A stretch of DNA of 64,000 nt, from positions 2,852,001-2,916,000 of the forward strand of contig NC_135259.1 in NCBI RefSeq assembly GCF_964204865.1, read 5' to 3'. This document shows, piece by piece, positions 35,913-48,900 of this stretch. Position numbers and translations under genes: made by a program. The DNA comes from Styela clava. Its lineage: Eukaryota; Chordata; Ascidiacea; Stolidobranchia; Styelidae. Every line of letters starts with the position of its first letter. Within the stretch, counting starts at the first letter, position 1. A model generated the notes under the pieces. It worked only from the letters and a program-made list of their open reading frames with translations, searched no databases and was not told the origin of the DNA.

Positions 35913-38019
35913 GAGGGAGTTGTGACGTCCAACACGAATACGCCTGCCACATGCTTCTTTGTATTGAGGCTGATGTCCTGTTAGGTGCGAGATGCACAAA
36001 AACAATACGGTACTGGTAACTCGCCTAAATTGCACGTGATAATATAATTTAGCATTAAATTATCGCAATGTGCATTTTTAAAATAGCTCAATTGGTCTTT
36101 TTATTCGTTATTTAATTAATGGCTTAGAATAGATTACTTCATAATTCTTTTCTAGTTCACTTAGTCAGGTCTTTCAATTGATTATGTAGTTTCTTGTGCG
36201 CTACTCGGTTTTATGGTTGGTGTTTAGCTGGTTGCCACTATTTAAACTGGCGCACGAAAGTGGAACTACTTTTGAATCTGAAGTAGTGCTCGTCTACCCT
36301 TTCTTGGAATGGTACACTCTTCACCCTTCACTCAAAATCATGTACACCTACATTTTAATTAGACAAAACAGAATGTTTATGAGATATCCATGTTGATATC
36401 GACACAATACTCCATTATTTATTCAACGCGAATGTTGCTCCTGAGTTTCACCAACCATTTGTACAAAGCGAGGAAATAATATTGATTAATCTTGTTAGTG
36501 CATCAACATCTTTGATTGAATTTTCTTTTTACCAGCATTATTTTTATGAGGGCAGATATCTTATCTTCAGGTAGGTATCTTGTAGGCATTCGAACGAGAA
36601 GCAAACCTGTTGTAATCGGGAACTTCCAGTAGTGCCACCCAGAATTGGTTGTAGTTTAGACATTTAATATGTTTTGAACTCCGCTTTTTGTACCAATCTG
36701 ATCGTAATTCAAGTATTTAACTAGAAATGACATCCAATCCACAATAACAACAAAATTGCCCTCTTCAAGTGTATTACGCTAGGAAAATTGTAAACCAACA
36801 CTTCGAACCACTGACGGTTTTATATGACTAGAGTAAAGAATGGATCGATTCTACAAACAGTATTAGGTCTGTGACAAGCCGATAACAAAAACATCAGAAA
36901 CGCCAAACATAATTAGTGCAGTAGCGCTGCGAATTATTTGTTCCATTTTTTATGAATACATTTCAAAGTAGCATATATGGTGTATTAGTGTATACCTTAT
37001 AACATTCTGTACATCCCAATACACCCTACGATGTGGGCACACCCTCTGAAGTTTTTGGTACACTCTGGGTTGTAATATACACCCGAGCACTGAGCTGGGG
37101 AGACAGGAAGTAGATCCAACTAAATCTGAAGCAGTAAGAATTTATGAGAACCGGTTCAAAGCATTCTCAAGCTTTGTATCAGTAGCCCATCTCAGTACCA
37201 CCCGTACCGATAACTCTGCGTTCGCTGAGGCAAATTAATTGGCACTATTTAAAAACTTTTCATCCCCATATTTGCTGCGTATATCGAAGAAGTGGAATCA
37301 TATAACGATGCCGCAATATCTGAATGATGAGAATACTGCATACGTACGCAAATACCGAGCGAACTCTCCGCAGCTTTTCTTTATACCTTGGAACAATTGA
37401 GAGCTGTTGCAATTTTTAAGCGGTGTACACAAATCTGCAAAACAAATGTCGTAACTGATATCGCGAGTTTCTGAATTCACCAACAGCGTTTTTGATCTTC
37501 GACAATTTTTTTTCATTTAAGCAATCCAAATATTGCAAGGATGTCTCTATTCTGACAAAGCAAGAATTTGCCTTATTCTGTTTATGATGTGAAGCAAATA
37601 TGCAGTTCTTGGTAAGTTTGTGCCAAACTCAAACCTCCAATCTTCCAGCTGTCCAACGCTTAATCAAGGCAACTTACTCTTGAGACTTGGCTTCAAAATA
37701 ACTAAACAAAATTCATATAAGTTATCGCGGTAGATAAGTATAACAGATTTCCCTTTCCATGCAAAAACATGCAAATTTCACCTGTGATAAACTATTTGAG
37801 TATGATTTCCCGCGTTACATGCATAAGATGCTATTCTTTTTTGATGATGATTTTGATGATGCTATGATGATTAACCTTAATTACGTTATTATAATTGGTA
37901 TGATCCACTAATCTAGTTCACTGATTTTATTTGTTTACGTCTGTCATTCGGTTATTAGGTTCCTGGACGCTGCTCAGTTTTATAATTTGCGGTCAATTGA
38001 AAATGAGTGCAGGCATGAG
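35913..38019. other. Intergenic, nothing coding recognised
   Basis: This is about 2.1 kb with no supported gene. A minus-strand ORF at 37298-37516 has a faint resemblance to fragments of domesticated hAT transposases, but I could not support it with a motif. The remainder shows no repeat with a visible partner in the window. Confidence 0.4.
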
Positions 38020-39379
38020 TGAGGATATGCAGATGATATTACCCTTATATTGAGAAATAGGAATTCAATTTACAAAGCATTGGAAATACTGAAAATATTT
38101 GAAATGGCAACGGGGATGACACTAAACCTAAAGAAAACAAAATTACTGACTATTGGAATATGGAAATCAAAGTTTAGTCATCCAGATATAGATATTGTAG
38201 AAAAATTAAATGTATTGGATGTTTATTTTGCAAACTATGATACAAGCGAATATAACTGGGGTGTGCCAATAAAGTAAAAAAGAAGATTGAAGAGTTATCC
38301 AGCACAATATCATTGACATTGGATGGAAAATGCCTAGTAGTAAAGATGAAAATACTTCCTTTGTGCCTATACTTGGCCAGAGTGATACCCATGCCACCAA
38401 AAATTGGAAATAAAATTAATGAACAGATAGAAAAATTTATATTCGAGGGACAAATTAAACTAAAAATTGAGACATTGTGTAAATCAAAGACATTGGGAGG
38501 ATACGACATTATAAATATACCAATTTTTGTGATGTGTTTATATATAATGTGTGCTATAGAATACATTAATTATAGATTTGATGATAGTGATACTGATAAC
38601 CAAAAAAAATAGAACTGTTTTAAATTGAATAGAATTCAACATAGGGCAACAATTAAGTGTATATTATGGTTTATCTGTAAATAATAGTGTCAAACATAGT
38701 TTACAACCTCGTAAGAGTTATAGAATTTATGAAAATGCATAAAATTACTTTACTAGAAGCTAGGCAAGAATATCATAGAGTAATGTATAACAAAATAATT
38801 AACTCACTAAAAAGTGAAAGAATGGTATTTCTTTGCAGAAGTAATATTGAAAAAGCATGTTTAAATATTCACAATGACATTTTAGCAAATTATGTGAAAA
38901 GTTTCAATTATAAATTAATGTGGAATATTTTGCAACTTAAGTGTGTATCTAGAATTAGATTTATTGCTGGAAATGACTTGTGTGTTATGTGTGATGTAGA
39001 AACAGAATTGGTATCACATTTGTTTATGAATTGTTCGTTTGTAAAACAAGTATATGATTATGTTTTTTCGATTATAATGAAAATAACTGGCAGAAACAAT
39101 TCAATTGATTATGAAACTTGTGTATTATTAGATTTGAGTAGCTCTTATTATGAACATGTAACAAATGTAGAAAAAAATGCTATTATTTTGCAATTGTCTA
39201 TTACTAGGTATAAGATTTGGTTGCATCGAAATGCAGTAATTTTTCAAAATGTTATGCCAAGTGTTAATAGTGTAATAAACACAGGTAAAAGTGCTTTAAA
39301 ATGTAGAAATAAAGTAGAGAAACTTAGAAATTCACCTAATTTCACAAGAGAGATAAGATTATTATGTAACTATGTATGA
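38020..39379 (+). mobile_element. Decayed LINE (L1/Tx1-like), 3' half of ORF2
   Basis: The remnant starts with a reverse transcriptase catalytic-box fragment, GYADDITLIL (about 38023-38052). It continues as SIYKALEILKIFEMATGMTL and a thumb/connection segment with YLARVIPMPPKIGNKIN (38313-38612). It ends with an intact-looking 230-residue C-terminal ORF (38687-39379) bearing the zf-RVT pattern CVMCDVETELVSHLFMNC. At least two frame breaks separate these parts, and everything upstream of YADD is missing. The order and spacing are those of L1/Tx1-clade elements. It is a 5'-truncated, dead copy. Confidence 0.8.
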
Positions 39380-39679
39380 AGAGTATCATCTATAAAGCAT
39401 AGAAAAGTATATATACAAATGTCTATACAAGTGTATGAAATTAGTAGATAAATAATAATTGGAAAAACTTGTTTTTACATGCTTTATCTTAAAAATAATT
39501 GTAATCGTATGAATGATGATTATGAAAAAAAATGAATTATGGAAAAAAATGAACGGTGACGAATTCTTCCTTGGAACAACCATGAATAACATGTATAACA
39601 TATTAATAATGTACTGTTGGTAATTATTTTTGATATTATTTTATTTGTTATTTTTCATTAAAAAAATGAGTTGATCAAA

Positions 39680-39781
39680 GCTTTTATCATGGAATAAGGT
39701 TGATCCTCTGATCTATTATATTACCACAACGCTTTTATCATGAAATAAGGTTGATCCTCTGATCTATTATATTACCACAAC
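39680..39781. repeat. 51-bp tandem duplication
   Basis: Two adjacent 51-bp units (39680-39730 and 39731-39781) begin GCTTTTATCATGGAATAAGG and differ at one position. They lie just beyond the LINE 3' end and may be part of its 3' UTR. Confidence 0.85.
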
Positions 39782-39929
39782 GCCTTCAAGGCAACAGTCC
39801 GAGATTTGCAGTGGGCCAGTAGAAAGTTTGTTTACTTCGATTAAGATATTATTTTAGTTTAACTTTATTTGGTGAGAACAAAATAGAAACGAGAAACTTA
39901 GTCATGGTTTTAATCCAGATAGCGAATGG

Positions 39930-41090
39930 AAGATTCATCGAATATGGATAGATCGAAATAGCATCATAAATAAATATAAGTTTGGTTTACAAAAGAAGCA
40001 CTCTACCAATCATGCAATATTTGACATGGTAACTTACTTTTATGACAAATTAGAGAAAAAAGAACATATATAGTGCAATAATCCTCGACCTTAAAAAGCA
40101 TTCGACGCTGTTGACCAACACATATTAGTTAGAAAGCTGAGCTATTATGGCATTCGCGGACATGTATCAAAAATCCTCCGGAGCTATTCAAGTTGGTGTC
40201 AGCAATATGTCAAAGTAGGGCCGAATCGCTCTGAACTTGCGACCGTGCAACACGGAATACCAGTGACCACAGAGGACTATACTTGGCCGATTAATGTTCA
40301 TACTATTTTTCAACGATCTTCCTCATGCCACTAAATTATTCGACAAATTATTCGCTGATGATAACAAATTATTTGGAAGTTCATTTTCGCCAAATGGTTT
40401 GTAATTTCATATGAACTCTCAAATGTATAAAATTGGAGCTTGGCTGACCAGTAATAAACTAACTTTAAATATTGAAGAATCAAATTCCCTTTTAATTAAC
40501 TCCAATAAAAATGAAAGAAGTATGTATGTGTAGGCTACTTGATAATGGCATATTACTTGAGAATGCGAACTCTTACAAATACTTGGGTATACACATTGAT
40601 AGTCAGCTAAAATGAGACATATTAACAACATTGATGGCAAGCTAGCTAGAACAGCAGGAATAATATTTAAACCTGAAAAATTCCTCACCCCATCAGCTAT
40701 GACAGGAGTGGCCAACCCGCTTTTGTGTTCGTTTTATGCGGCTATTTTCGTTTACCATATGAGTGAAGAAATTAAAGTGCAGATAAAACGTCACAGATTA
40801 CGTTGTCGACGACTCATTTAATTATGAGACGGATCGTTTGAAATTCCTCTAGTCTAAGATGAGGCTCCAAGTGCCTGCAACTGAGTTGAAGATGATCGAT
40901 CTTTATGAGAAAGACCAACTAACGTGCGCTTTAAAGGAGGGACCAGCATGCCAACGCGAAAATATTGTCAAACGAGCTGCGCTAAGGATATTGTCAATGT
41001 TTGGGTCAACATACATACATATGCGAATCTGTGTTTTCTACCCTAAAACGCGCGAAATCAAACCAATGATCTCTTCTGACTGACACCCAT
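39930..41090 (+). mobile_element. Decayed LINE of a second clade (CR1/L2-like reverse transcriptase)
   Basis: Fragments in order and in shifting frames are YKFGLQKKHSTNHAIFDMVT (RT fingers, from 39975), KAFDAVDHQILVRKLSYYGI-like sequence, HGIPV, LFFNDLPHATKLF and FADDNKLF (catalytic FADD box, about 40350). These are followed by WLTSNKLTLN, SYKYLGIHIDSQLK and HINNIDGKLARTAGIIF (to about 40680), with weaker similarity to 41090. Several stops and frameshifts are present. The motif set is CR1/L2-like, so it is a different clade from the neighbouring LINE. It is an inactive relic. Confidence 0.75.
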
Positions 41091-42928
41091 GTGAAAGAAC
41101 TGCTTCGATTGGCTACAACCACATCCACACACAAGCCACATTTAAAGAGCATTGTTCAATCTAAGGAATGCTAGAAATCCCACTAAGTAGCAAGCATAGC
41201 AATAAATGGCTTGTGAATTCCTGTCATAATCATGTTGGTTAGTGACCTTTACAATAAACAATAAACTAACATTCTAGCAGATCTAAACAAAGCTATATCC
41301 GATGTTCATGTGTGTTCTTGCCTATACGGTGGCTCTTCGCGGTAATGAAGTACGAAATGAGGCTTTTGGTCTCTGACTGGTTGGCCACCCCTAAGCTATG
41401 CGATTAGTTTATTTCTCCCTATTTCAATCATATTTTTAGTATGGTATTATAGCGTGAAGAAGTGCATCATCCACCATACTTCGCAGATTAGAGATGTTGC
41501 AAAATAAATCAATTTGGGCTATAGGTGACGCACCTTTACAATCCCGACTTGACACAATGTACCATAGATTTAAAATCATGAAACTTTGAATGCAGTAGTA
41601 GTACTTTGACGGCAAACTTCCAACGGCATTCGTAGAATATATTATCAAGCAGACTAATATTCAATACAAATTAACCACTATCTGTACTGCTCGCAACTGA
41701 CCTCAAAGTCCCTGATATTTTGTCCAAACACGCTTTGATTCTGTCGAGTAGCACTCAGCTTTGCGAGTAAATCAGAAGTGCAGGAAGGAGTTTTTGAATA
41801 CCAAACTTTTGTTAAATACCTTGCCTTCGCCATGCCAGTTATTAGGATGCCCGTTTAGGTAATTATTGTATATCATATTAGTATTTAATTTTTGTTTTGC
41901 AAAAGTAATCTTTATTTCCTTAAAATATTTATTGAAATGTTGTGGTGTTTCATCAACTTCTTGCACTCACTAACCTGAATCAGCTACATGAACTATTTGA
42001 AGTCCCTTGCGACTCCTGTCACATAATTTAAGTTAGTTTCCTTTTCTTAATTGTAATCTACTTTTCTTATGATACGTTTATATTGTGTTGACAAAGAAAT
42101 CATGATCGATTGAACTGAATTCTATTGAATATTGCTGGAACACAGCAGAATGTAAAATTTGTTATGCGTCTAAACAGTGAATTTCTATCATTCGGCCTTA
42201 CCAATCCACAATATATCATGACATCGACAAAATTGTTTCATCAATATTCTTTATATCGGTATTTAATAAATGATCTCACAGTAAGCGTTAACGAAATTAT
42301 GCAATCAACGATGGATAAACAACTATTTATCTAGTTGGTTACATTTTAATTTTGCCTTATTGGTTATTCATCGTTCACTTGCCAAGTTTTAGAATAATTA
42401 GCTTTGATAACTTGTGCGTTTATAATATCATTCATATGAAAGCTAAACTCACTGATATTGAGATCAAAATCTGTAATCGTATGACATCTATTATTCTAAC
42501 AGCTCATAGATTAAAATAACAATAAAATAATAGAAAATAATAAAAACAAAAATAAAATTTAGGGTTTTGGTTTTAAAGCAAAAAAACACACAAATGAACA
42601 ACATAATTTTGTTTTGTTTCCAAATGTTTCTTCCGTTTGTCAATTTTAAGCTGAAACCACTGCGAACTTAGTAAGTAGGAGAATCGGGAAACGTGTCTGA
42701 AATATAAGAGTCTTAAGTAAAGCACGAACAAAAATGGCATTGTAGACCTAGAAAAATTCATAATGTTAAGGTTGTTCAAAAACTGTAATAATACATACGT
42801 ATATGTAAAAAATTTGTAAACAAATTTGATGTATATTTCAACATGAAAGTGAAGTAACTTCAGTTACAGTTTTTGGGTAATCGTAATAATTTCAATGCGA
42901 TTAACTGCAATAACATCAATAAAAATTG
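41091..42928. other. Intergenic, includes the 3' flank of paladin
   Basis: There is no gene I can support. The short ORFs are random in an AT-rich background. An A-rich stretch with many AATAAA words occurs at 42510-42560, but on the plus strand, so it is not informative for the minus-strand paladin gene. The paladin 3' UTR should lie immediately below 42929. Confidence 0.5.
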
Positions 42929-45900
42929 CTAGACATACGTACCGAGACTTTCTATTCTTGGGCGAACACATCTGTGACTTGTATTGGGTGATTCACACAT
43001 CACATTCCTCATCAAAGTTCTGGTCGACAGCCATCTGTTTCTTAGTAAATTCATTGGGTAATCTTCTCCGAATGTCATAAATCCAAAGTTATCCAAAACA
43101 TTCAAAACGCCAAGTCTAGCTGCATACTAAAATTTCAAAACATGTTAACATAGTACATATACATTTATTAGTCGGAAGCTGATGTTGTTGTCACTAATTT
43201 ACATAATAGTCTGTACCAGTTCAAGATTTATTCAGTGACACGAACCACCTTTTACTTTAAACAGTTTGAAGGATGATCTAAGATTGATTCATCGGGAACT
43301 TTTTAAGTAGAAGAGATACTTAAAGACAAATAAAATACGGCGATCAATCGAAATTGACATTTAATTCTTTTGACAACATTACTTGTGATTATTTAGTGCA
43401 AATGATATTACGAATATGTGACCAAAGACAAAGTAAACGCATCACTTCAGATTTACTCTAGAACTTACTTGTGTCATCCACTGATCAAATGTCATAGTTC
43501 TCCAGCAATCCTTTTTTTGTTGATGTAAGTAGGTATTAAAAAGTATCAAAAACACATAAAATTCAAGTCCCATGTAGCTTTTATGCTTCATTGGTAAAGC
43601 ATCGTTTGCGTCCTTGGCTTTTTTGGCCTAAAAGTGAAGAAAAATGTATTGTACTACAACAGCGTTTCCCAACCTTTTTTGGTAGCGGACTATTTTCTCA
43701 CTGGCGAAAACCTTTGCGGACTCAACGTGCGTTTATTGCAAATGTACTCGGTGTGAAAAAGTAATAAAACCAAACACAACAGAATTTTAATGATTTCCAA
43801 AATCGGAAATTCGTCGCAATTGCGCGTTTGTTAAAAGAGTCGACTTTTTAGTGTATAAATGGCCTTTTCTGTCGCACAATAATCAAATCCACGACAGCGA
43901 CGAGAATTTAAAATTTCTTTCTATTTTTATTTAATTGTGTTCATGGTCACTCGCGGTCGCGTCGACTTATGACAAGATGAGAGCATTACTTCTTTAAAAT
44001 GCCACCGCTCTCTGCGAACATAATAATATGAGAATATATTGCCCGATTATTACTTATCGATCTTAAGATCTGTAAGTATATTGATAGGTATTTGTCTGTC
44101 TGTGTGTGTGTCTGTTAGATGAATGCGATATCTCGCGAATGCGATGTTGAATCTGCTCCAAATTTTGCATGTGCATTCATCTTATCTCGGACCAGAAACC
44201 TATTGATTTTGGGCGAATTATGTCGTATAATTAGCGAGTTATCAATCAATTATTGATATAGTGATCTAGATTTTTGTAAAGCGAGAGAATTTTGAGACCC
44301 GCCGAGTGTGTGTGTGCGATGCGCAGTGCGCAAGTTACAAGAGCGGATGAATCGAAACTGCAGTTTCTGTTTTGGGGGATCCCCTAACTATCGATCGATA
44401 AGTCTTCGGTTTCCAACCGATATTCTCGTATTTAGTTTTGATACATATTTTTTGCGATCTTGCGAATTTGTTATCGCCGTTACAAAATTTCTACTACCTG
44501 CTATGAATTCCCAGAAAGTACAACTTGATTCAGTATTTAATAAAAATATAATCAAAAGATATATATTAGTAAATCAAAAAAATTATTCATCGCCTTGCGT
44601 GAAGTCATATATTATCATATGTGTGATCCTAATTTTGATCATTTTAATCTGCGGTTGTGTTGACGAAATAAAAGCAATACCACTCAGGAAATATCATGAC
44701 AATCCGTGGACACAAAAATGCGTGGTAAAGTGCCCGATTATATTTTGTTTTGATTCGTATTTTTGTAAATTCGACAAATCTGAGCTGTTCGTACAACACT
44801 TACGGCGCTCCAGTACTGTACGTACCAGTGAGGAGACAGTAAAGAAAATAATCCGAAGGGGAAAAGCCATTACTACAGTATACTTACTACAGTAGCACCC
44901 AAAATTTTGCGATTTGCAATGTATAAAAAAGCGTTTGAATCCGACAAATCTGAGCTATTTGTACAACACTTACGGCGCTCCAGTACTGTACGTACCAGTG
45001 TGGAGACAGTAAAGCAAATAATCTTAAGGGAAAAAGCTCTTACTACAGTATACTATAGTAGCCCCCGAAATTTTGCGATTTGCAATGTATAAAAAAGCGT
45101 TTTTAATCTGTCGTGGACCATTTTAAAACAAAACTTATGGTGTTCTCCATTTTATTTTTAGTATTGCCGCTTTTCAATTAAGAAAATTTAGGTTGCCACC
45201 ATTGATTCCTAGTTATTCCTAGTTGTTCAAGCGCGCGAGAAACACCATTTAGGTATCTATCCACGCGTGTGTTCGTCGGAAATCCGTGAGTTGTGAAATC
45301 CAATCGTTTGATTAAGCGACGCGAAAGTGACCTGTCGCATCACCTTTACCAAATTTTCGAATAGTAAATTGATATTCTAATAGTTGAATATATGCCCAGC
45401 TCTACTCAGTATCCAGTAAATATTGAATCGACTAATGTTATGTGAATAAACTTGCTTTTTATGTTTTATGTAAATTCTAACGTAAATCGTAACTTGGCTG
45501 ATTGTAAAGTTTCGCAAAAACGTTTGCGCCCGCAGTGAATTTCTGGCTCGTTGCGGACTCATTCAAACACTCCGCGGACTCATTTGAGACCGCGGACTCG
45601 GGTTGGGAAACACTGTACTACAAGCAGGAACCTGTAACAGTTTTCTTCCATGTTATTCGCAATCGATAGGTAAGCTACTAATTCTAATTTTTACCTTTTT
45701 ATATGACGGATTGAGATGCTCCCGCAAATGATAATGCATTGTACTCATACTTTCATGACAAAGATCAAGAGCGACATCAACTTCCTTTTTTCGTGAATGG
45801 AATTCCGGTAGAATTTGGGTGAGTTCAAGAACAACCTGAGAAAACAAATTGATGCCGGACTGTCATTGCACAGGGAAGTCATTAATTATGAGTTTGACTG

Positions 45901-48900
45901 ATCATATTTGTTTAGTTGGTTTGCGAATAAGTAAATGTAACATGATATGCGGTAATTTGGCTTCAGCCATGGCGTTAAGCAAAGTTTGGCATGAAAGTAT
46001 TCACATATTAATATACGAGACACTGCTGAATGGGACTCTGAGAATAGGCATATTTAAAATAGTATATTGCCGGTCTTTGGCGTTATGAAACTTAGTGTAG
46101 AATCTGTAGATGATATTGCAGCTTTATAATCAAACAGCATTGTAGAGATGTATTTAAAAATAAACCTATGGCTATTGAATTGAATTGAAAGAAAAATAAT
46201 TTATCTTCACCCAACCTTGAATTCTCCTCGAGTAAATTGTGCATCAGGAGCCCAGGAATCAACCGAAATGGATGTTGGAGGTTCCAAGTCAAGTTCAAAT
46301 TTCTTAAAATAACATAACAGGTGTTTGCGCACACATGTATTACATACTTATAAAATGTGACAAGCAAAATGATTACTAATACATAACATAGGCATGATCG
46401 TCGGTTCGTAGGGTTCAATCCCACGCGAGGATAATTATGTGCGAGAGGATTGCTGGAATCCTTGCCGCCGTAGGGTGTTTCAAGTAACCGCTGGTCGGTT
46501 ACGGCTTTCTCCACCATCAAGTTCAAGCATCTGAAAACAAATAAATCGCATACCCGACATAGACTGGTAATCGGACGAGAGAGGCCGTGGCTCACCATAT
46601 GATTAAGCCGTTATATCTGCTTATCTCTCCCCCGGGATAAATGTGTATGTAAATCCGGCAGCAATAATCATTGTCACATAATATACTGAAAGTGCTTGCT
46701 TTGCGTAATTTGCGAGATGTATAGATTTGTAAAGTATATTCGATATACTCTAGTCTGATGGAATTGAAAAACGACTTATGTAGCAATAGTTTAATTATAC
46801 TCACATTCAAGTGCGTCAAAATCAATAGACCCGCGACCATCATATTTGTTGATCTTTTCTTGCCATTTTGACAAAAGAATATATAAGCAGCATCTGAGTT
46901 CAATTGCTCGGAATCCCGTATGATTTGTACTAATTTATCGAAACACTGAAAGAAAATATTGGTGAAAATGTTCAGTATTTCCAAGGTAGTATTGTAACGA
47001 ACGCTAAACATATTATGAAGCAAATTTGAAGATGAAATAGAATTTATTTCCATGAAGTGATTCTCCTTTTTAAAACTTTTATAATCTGTGAATGTATTTT
47101 CTGTACGTATGATCTTTTTATTTTTTTTAATGTTAAATTTGTACTAAAGTTTTTAGACATGTTTTAAACTTTAAATATGTAGACTTGTTCACAAAAACAC
47201 AGCCTATTGTCATGCCAACGAATCACAGAAATAAATTATTTAACCTCAAATCTTGGTATTCTGTATTTTGGAAGAGGAATTCTCTGGTAAAATATTTCTC
47301 CACAATCTTTATTTGCGTCCATCAAATTGAGATCATTGATAACTTCCGAAGTAGTTTTTAATGTATCTATAAAAATAAATTGATGACCAAAATAATAATT
47401 TCACGAAAAAAAAATCAAGAAAATTTGAAATGTAAAAAAGCGTGATGCTTTATTGTTTTGTGGCCGGCATTTGACACCAGTTTAATAATGATTTCACAGA
47501 TGAGTTTAGGGTATAGGTTATCACTTTGTTCGTAACTGCAAACAAGCTATTTTTGATTACTGTGAATATTGGTTATATTAATAGAAAATAGGAGATTACG
47601 GCACAAAATGTGGTTACATATGAAAATATGACAAACCAATATAAATTGAATCAGTTTACCTGGATGCTCATCGGAAGGAAGACCGATAAACTCAACAATA
47701 CTTGGAATCTCTTCCATCGCATTTCTCACGTGATCTTCAACTTCCTAAAATGTTGAAATATGAACGCATTGGAGGTAAATTGCCTTTTATAATCGTTCGA
47801 TATTATCTAGATGTAACGAATGTTTACCGTTGTTGATCACGTCCACTATAAAGCCTGGTGAAAGTATCGTTGCGAATTGTTTCTATATCTATAGACATCA
47901 ATGACTTGAGCTAATATAAAAGCTTGCGACCTTTTTTGTGCATCATTTAAGCTTAATACTTTTGGCCTAAGGTCCTGTTTAGTGCGAAATTATAAAACAT
48001 CGCATAAAATGGCATAGGCGTTATCAAGTTGTTATTTAGTTCATAATAGGAAAGGTGTTAAGATTGGGTTGATTTGTGTTTGCTTTTTTCCTTTTACTAT
48101 TTCGGTTTATCATCTGTATCTGTTTTTGTTGTACGTCTCAAAGTACAAGATAAAACATAGATACAATAAATGGTTCGAACATGTTTTTAGTTATATGCAG
48201 TATATGCAGAAGTGCATTTGGTTGTATTGACAGTACCTCTTCGCGACCGATCTCCTAATGTACAGTTAAGTATTTTAATCATTGATTGTGACACGTGTTA
48301 AAATTGCCATGGTCGAGTAATATATGCATCACTTTGACTCTACGTTGTATCTTGTCGTCGGAAAATTGCATCCCTTCAATCGATCGATATACTTAATTTA
48401 GTAGAAAGCATTGAAATTTCGTTAATGGAGCGCCAATTTATTAAATTCCCGGTATGTCGCTACCTACCTCGCTTGGAACCACTATTTTACTTATCAAAAT
48501 TTATTCGATATGTTTCATATTATGTTGTTTGGTTACCGTGAGTATAATCATTTATATGTAATGTTCATTTGTTCGTGTACACTGAGTTCCACACGGTAAC
48601 ACTATCGTTCAGTACCAAGGCTTATTTACAGCCTGAGAGACTTTGTATCAGAAAAAATAAACAGGCGCGGAGTGTTGGGTATAGACAGTGCCCGAGGTTT
48701 GATTATTTGACTGCAATAAATAATGAACACGAGCGTTATTTGAAATTTTGAGCGATTGGGCGACACATAACAAATACTGTGCACTCGAATAAATATTCCC
48801 TAGTTATCCGCTCTGTGGTTGCAATCCTACCATCATATTCATGTAATATAATATTTTCACCAACTTGTAAATGATAATTGTGGATCTTAACATTCCAATC

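Larger units (their letters stand above)
43660..45615. mobile_element. Non-autonomous hAT-type element, CAGYGTTTCCCAACC family (1,956 bp, copy 2)
   Basis: The element lies in the paladin intron between coding exons 20 and 21. It starts CAGCGTTTCCCAACC and ends GGTTGGGAAACACTG. The flanks tactacaa (43652-43659 and 45616-45623) are a perfect 8-bp target duplication. It is inverted relative to 18295-20156 and otherwise collinear. It carries its own nested 381-bp element (44049-44429) and a 170-bp internal tandem duplication. The long plus-strand ORF at 44308-44895 crosses these parts and is not a gene. Confidence 0.93.

Noticed and set aside
37298..37516. Fragment of a domesticated hAT transposase (minus strand)
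   Set aside because: There are only a few scattered similar residues, with no diagnostic motif and no extension in neighbouring frames.
44308..44895. 195-codon plus-strand ORF
   Set aside because: It spans the junction of the nested 381-bp element and the hAT-type element; the paralogous copy lacks this arrangement and there is no domain.
46391..46480. A tRNA gene
   Set aside because: A box-B-like word is present but no box A, acceptor stem or cloverleaf could be formed by eye.
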